From NCBI GenBank assembly GCA_947452365.1, contig CANGCO010000002.1, positions 1 through 64,000 on the forward strand: a stretch of DNA of 64,000 bases, read 5' to 3'. Below, in pieces: positions 61,499-64,000 of this stretch (the stretch's first letter is position 1; each line of letters starts with the position of its first letter). The stretch comes from Caulobacteraceae bacterium (GTDB taxonomy: Bacteria; Pseudomonadota; Alphaproteobacteria; Caulobacterales; Caulobacteraceae). The notes under the pieces were generated by a model. It searched no databases and was not told the DNA's origin. It saw only the letters and a list, made by a program, of their open reading frames with translations. The position numbers were made by a program, and so were the translations under genes.

Positions 61499-61551
61499 GG
61501 ATGTGATCTTAACGTTGCTCAGGTCAAGTCGCGATGGATAATTTCACATCC
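61499..61551. promoter_or_regulatory. Widely spaced inverted repeat between divergent operons
   Basis: GGATGTGA (61499-61506) and TCACATCC (61544-61551) are perfect inverted copies with 37 bases between. They lie between iorA (start 61440) and the precorrin-2 dehydrogenase-like gene. Two half-sites several helical turns apart could be a looping operator or two separate regulator sites. Confidence 0.3.
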
Positions 61552-61585
61552 TAGTGAAGATTTTTTGACGGTCAGGACCAACCCC

Positions 61586-62467
61586 ATGGATGCCTTCCCG
61601 GCGTTTTTTCCCCTCGAGGGGAATGTCATTGTGATCGCCGGTATCGGAGAGGGGAGCGAGGCTAAGGCCAGGTTGTTTGAGGGCTCGCCCGTCATCCTGC
61701 GCCGCCTGAGCGGGGATCTTGCCTTTGATGACGCCGGCTATCAGGGCGCTTCGCTCGCCTTTATCGCCCATTCCGACGAGGCATTCTGCGTTGCCGCCGC
61801 CGCCGCCGCTCGCAAGGCGGGGGTGCCGGTAAATGTGGTTGATCGCCCGCAAATGTGTGATTTCACAACGCCCGCCCTGATTGATCGCGGACAGGTTGTG
61901 GCCGCGATTGGCACAGGCGGCTCTGCACCCTTGCTAGCCAGCCTGCTGCGCGCGGATATCGAGGCGCGTATCCCGGTTGGTATTGGCCAGATTGCTGGGC
62001 TGTTAAAAGACATGCAAAGCGAGATCCGCTCAGCTCTTCCAGATCTGGTCCGGCGGCGCGCCTTTATGCGACTAGCGGTTGGCGGTCCGGCAGCGCAGGC
62101 CGCCATGGATGGCGATCTAGACGCCGCGCGCCAGCATTTGCGCGGCTTGTTGGAACGCGGACTTGCCCTCGCGGGCCGGGCGTATGCGCTTAATGGCCAA
62201 GGCCCAGCGGACCTAATGAGCCTGAAGGCCGCGCGAAGGCTGTCGGAGGCGGATATTCTTGTGCTCGGAGAACAGGCCAATCCCCAGATCGCCGTTTTGG
62301 CCCGGCGTGATGCTGAGCGTTTGAACGCGGCCAGTACGGATGGTCAGGCCTTGGCGGCCCTGTTGGCCGAGGGCCTCTGCCTCGTCTTGATTGCCGCGCC
62401 AGATCTAGCCAAGGCCTTGACAGACCTTGGCCATGATATTGAGCCCTTGCCGGTGGCGAGCGCCTAG
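61586..62467 (+). CDS. Precorrin-2 dehydrogenase-like (siroheme synthase N-terminal) protein
   Basis: A 293-aa protein. Residues 5-200 match the NAD-dependent dehydrogenase/ferrochelatase half of siroheme synthase: AFFPLEGNVIVIAGIGEGSEAKA, then NVVDRPQMCDFTTPALIDRGQVVAAIGTGGSAPLLASLLR. After residue 200 a short stretch ALNGQGPADLMSLKAARRLSEADILV resembles the first strand and helix of the uroporphyrin-III methyltransferase domain, but the rest of that domain (about 180 residues) is missing. So it is CysG-like with only the beginning of the methyltransferase part. It would oxidise precorrin-2 to sirohydrochlorin. ATG 61586 is favoured; a TTG lies upstream at 61565. Confidence 0.75.
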   Translation: MDAFPAFFPLEGNVIVIAGIGEGSEAKARLFEGSPVILRRLSGDLAFDDAGYQGASLAFIAHSDEAFCVAAAAAARKAGVPVNVVDRPQMCDFTTPALIDRGQVVAAIGTGGSAPLLASLLRADIEARIPVGIGQIAGLLKDMQSEIRSALPDLVRRRAFMRLAVGGPAAQAAMDGDLDAARQHLRGLLERGLALAGRAYALNGQGPADLMSLKAARRLSEADILVLGEQANPQIAVLARRDAERLNAASTDGQALAALLAEGLCLVLIAAPDLAKALTDLGHDIEPLPVASA

Positions 62468-64000
62468 ATATCTAGGCTACGGCCGCGGGTTTCTGGCAGG
62501 AAGACAAGGGTGCCAACCACGCTAATGGCGGTAAAAATCACCGGATACCAAAGCCCAGAGTAAATATTGCCGGTCGAGGCGACAATGGCAAAGGCGGTAA
62601 AGGGTAAGAAGCCGCCGATCCATCCGGTGCCAATATGATAAGGCAGGGACAGGGCCGTATAGCGGATGCGAGTAGGGAAAAGTTCGACCAGGCATGAGGC
62701 GATCGGACCAAACAGGGCTGTGGCGGCAATCACAAACACCAATAAGATCGAAAATACGCCCCAGATATTGACCTTGGCTGGATCGGCCTTGGCTGGATAG
62801 CCCGCGGCCTGAAGCGCGGCCTTTAGCCGGGTTTCGACATCGGCCTTAACTGTTTTAAGGGCCGCCTTTTCCAGGCCCGCACCGTCCGCCGAGGCTACGG
62901 ATACATCGCCAATCTTGACATAGGCCGGGGTGCCTGCCGGTGCTTTTTGCGTGTCATAGGAAACACCGGCATTGGCAAGCGTGTTTTTGGCAATATCGCA
63001 GGCGGTGGAAAACACGGCCTTGCCGACCGGGTCAAATTGCAAAGAACAGGTCGCAGGATCAGCAATCACCACAATCGGGGTCTGGCTGGTGGCCCGGGCT
63101 AGGTCAGGATTGGCGGTCTGCATCAAAAGGTGAAAGCCTGGGAAAAAGCCAACCAGGGCCAGCACCATGCCGGTCAACATGACGGGCTTGCGGCCGATCT
63201 TGTCCGACAGCCAGCCAAACAATATATAGAGCGGAGCGCTGGCAACCGTGGCGCCGATCATTAGGAGGTTAACCGTCGCCGGTTCGACCTTGAGGAATTT
63301 TTCCAAGAATATCTGGGTATAGAAAAAGGCCGTATACCAGACCGCGCCCTGGGCGCTCATAACGGCAAACAAGGCAATCAGGACCAGTTTCAGGTTCGGC
63401 CATCGGCCAAAGGCTTCGGTATAGGGGGCCTTGGAGTGGCTGCCCTCCTCATGCATTTTTTGAAAGGTCGGGCTCTCCGATAGCTTGAGCCGCATCCAGA
63501 TCGAAATGCCAACTAAAACTGCCGATACCATAAACGGTATGCGCCAGCCCCAGGCCGTAAAGGCCGCTTCGCCAAGGATGGTGCGGGTAATCAATATAAC
63601 CCCAAGCGCGCCAAACAGACCAAATGCGGCCGAGGCTTGGATCCAGCCGGTCATACGGCCGCGCGCGCCCGCCGGGGCGTGCTCGGCCACATAGATGGCT
63701 GCGCCGCCATATTCACCGCCCAAGGCAAAGCCCTGAATACAGCGGGCTAGGATCAGCAAGATGGGGGCAATAATGCCGGCTTGAGCATAGGTGGGCAGAA
63801 AACCAACCGCAAAGGTCGCACCGCCCATCAAGACGATGGTAAACAAAAAAGCGCCCTTACGCCCCGACCGGTCGCCAATCCGGCCAAACACCAGGGCGCC
63901 CAATGGCCGTACCGCAAACCCTGCACCAAAAATACCGAGCGCAAAAATGAAGGCAACCGTGTCACTTACGCCAGCAAAAAACGTCTTGGACAAGACCTGG
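62464..64000 (-). CDS. MFS transporter of the metabolite:H+ symporter type (partial)
   Basis: The gene enters from the right edge, so its N-terminus (first span) is missing. The remaining 510 residues show MHS-family signatures: RPLGALVFGRIGDRSGRKGA (loop 2-3), ILARCIQGFALGGEYGGAAIYVAEHAP, and LSDKIGRKPVMLTG in the second half. It has an unusual insert of about 100 hydrophilic residues between two hydrophobic segments, starting ANPDLARATSQTP and ending at KVNIWG, probably periplasmic. Transporters of this family carry organic acids such as citrate, ketoglutarate or shikimate with protons. Substrate unknown. The end overlaps the preceding gene's end by 4 nt on opposite strands. Confidence 0.85.
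   Translation of the reverse strand, partial: QVLSKTFFAGVSDTVAFIFALGIFGAGFAVRPLGALVFGRIGDRSGRKGAFLFTIVLMGGATFAVGFLPTYAQAGIIAPILLILARCIQGFALGGEYGGAAIYVAEHAPAGARGRMTGWIQASAAFGLFGALGVILITRTILGEAAFTAWGWRIPFMVSAVLVGISIWMRLKLSESPTFQKMHEEGSHSKAPYTEAFGRWPNLKLVLIALFAVMSAQGAVWYTAFFYTQIFLEKFLKVEPATVNLLMIGATVASAPLYILFGWLSDKIGRKPVMLTGMVLALVGFFPGFHLLMQTANPDLARATSQTPIVVIADPATCSLQFDPVGKAVFSTACDIAKNTLANAGVSYDTQKAPAGTPAYVKIGDVSVASADGAGLEKAALKTVKADVETRLKAALQAAGYPAKADPAKVNIWGVFSILLVFVIAATALFGPIASCLVELFPTRIRYTALSLPYHIGTGWIGGFLPFTAFAIVASTGNIYSGLWYPVIFTAISVVGTLVFLPETRGRSLDI

Noticed and set aside
1-64000. Transposase genes, IS ends, tRNA or rRNA genes.
   Set aside because: I looked through intergenic regions and found no transposase-like frame, no long terminal repeats and no cloverleaf-like tRNA; I report none.

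Overview
The window looks like alphaproteobacterial DNA, most probably Caulobacterales or Sphingomonadales. It is GC-rich and densely coded, with many 4-nt ATGA gene overlaps. It carries two large TonB-dependent receptors (one of the Xanthomonas/Caulobacter type), a CYP153-type P450, a leucine-degradation (liu) operon and an isoquinoline-oxidoreductase-like molybdenum enzyme. I see no rRNA, tRNA, CRISPR array or insertion sequence.

Layout. 0-2 kb: end of a GFA-family gene, a globin, an enoyl-CoA hydratase and a YaiI/DUF188 protein. 2-6 kb: a TonB-dependent receptor broken by one in-frame stop, then a secreted phosphoinositide phospholipase C. 6-17.5 kb: LysR regulator divergent from a sterol-desaturase-family protein, small proteins, two amidohydrolases, an FkbM methyltransferase, a ROK sugar kinase, a PAP2/acid phosphatase, a CYP153 P450 and a fatty acid desaturase coupled to a 63-aa membrane protein. 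17.7-23.2 kb: isovaleryl-CoA dehydrogenase, both methylcrotonyl-CoA carboxylase subunits and an enoyl-CoA hydratase. 23.3-33 kb: a second acyl-CoA degradation set (paired acyl-CoA dehydrogenases, acyl-CoA synthetase, SDR, double-hotdog protein) next to a tandem TetR-TetR regulator and a TonB-dependent receptor, resembling steroid or branched/cyclic acid catabolism clusters. 33-41.4 kb: HPP membrane protein, ArsC-like protein, another enoyl-CoA hydratase, and a glpD / alkyl-DHAP-synthase-like / glycerol kinase operon, followed by a WYL regulator. 41.4-49.9 kb: pncC, PEP carboxylase, a gamma-glutamyl-polyamine synthetase/oxidase pair, two small membrane or cell-envelope proteins, an FAH hydrolase and a beta-carbonic anhydrase.

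50.1-53.1 kb is the most striking part: a plasmid-type replication and partition module. It consists of an AT-rich region full of inverted repeats, parA, a small ribbon-helix-helix-like partition partner, ten iterons in two clusters with about 22-24 bp periodicity, and a convergent repA. RepA is preceded by an inverted iteron-like palindrome that could be its autoregulatory operator. Because metabolic genes usually found on chromosomes (ppc, moa genes, carbonic anhydrase, liu) flank this module, the replicon is best explained as a chromid or megaplasmid, or as an integrated one.

53.2-62.5 kb holds a nearly complete molybdenum cofactor route (moaA, moaD, moaE, moaB, moaC, moeA, a MocA-type cytidylyltransferase, XdhC chaperone) beside its probable client, a two-subunit IorAB-like molybdenum hydroxylase, and then a precorrin-2 dehydrogenase-like protein. 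A metabolite:H+ symporter-family transporter runs off the right edge.
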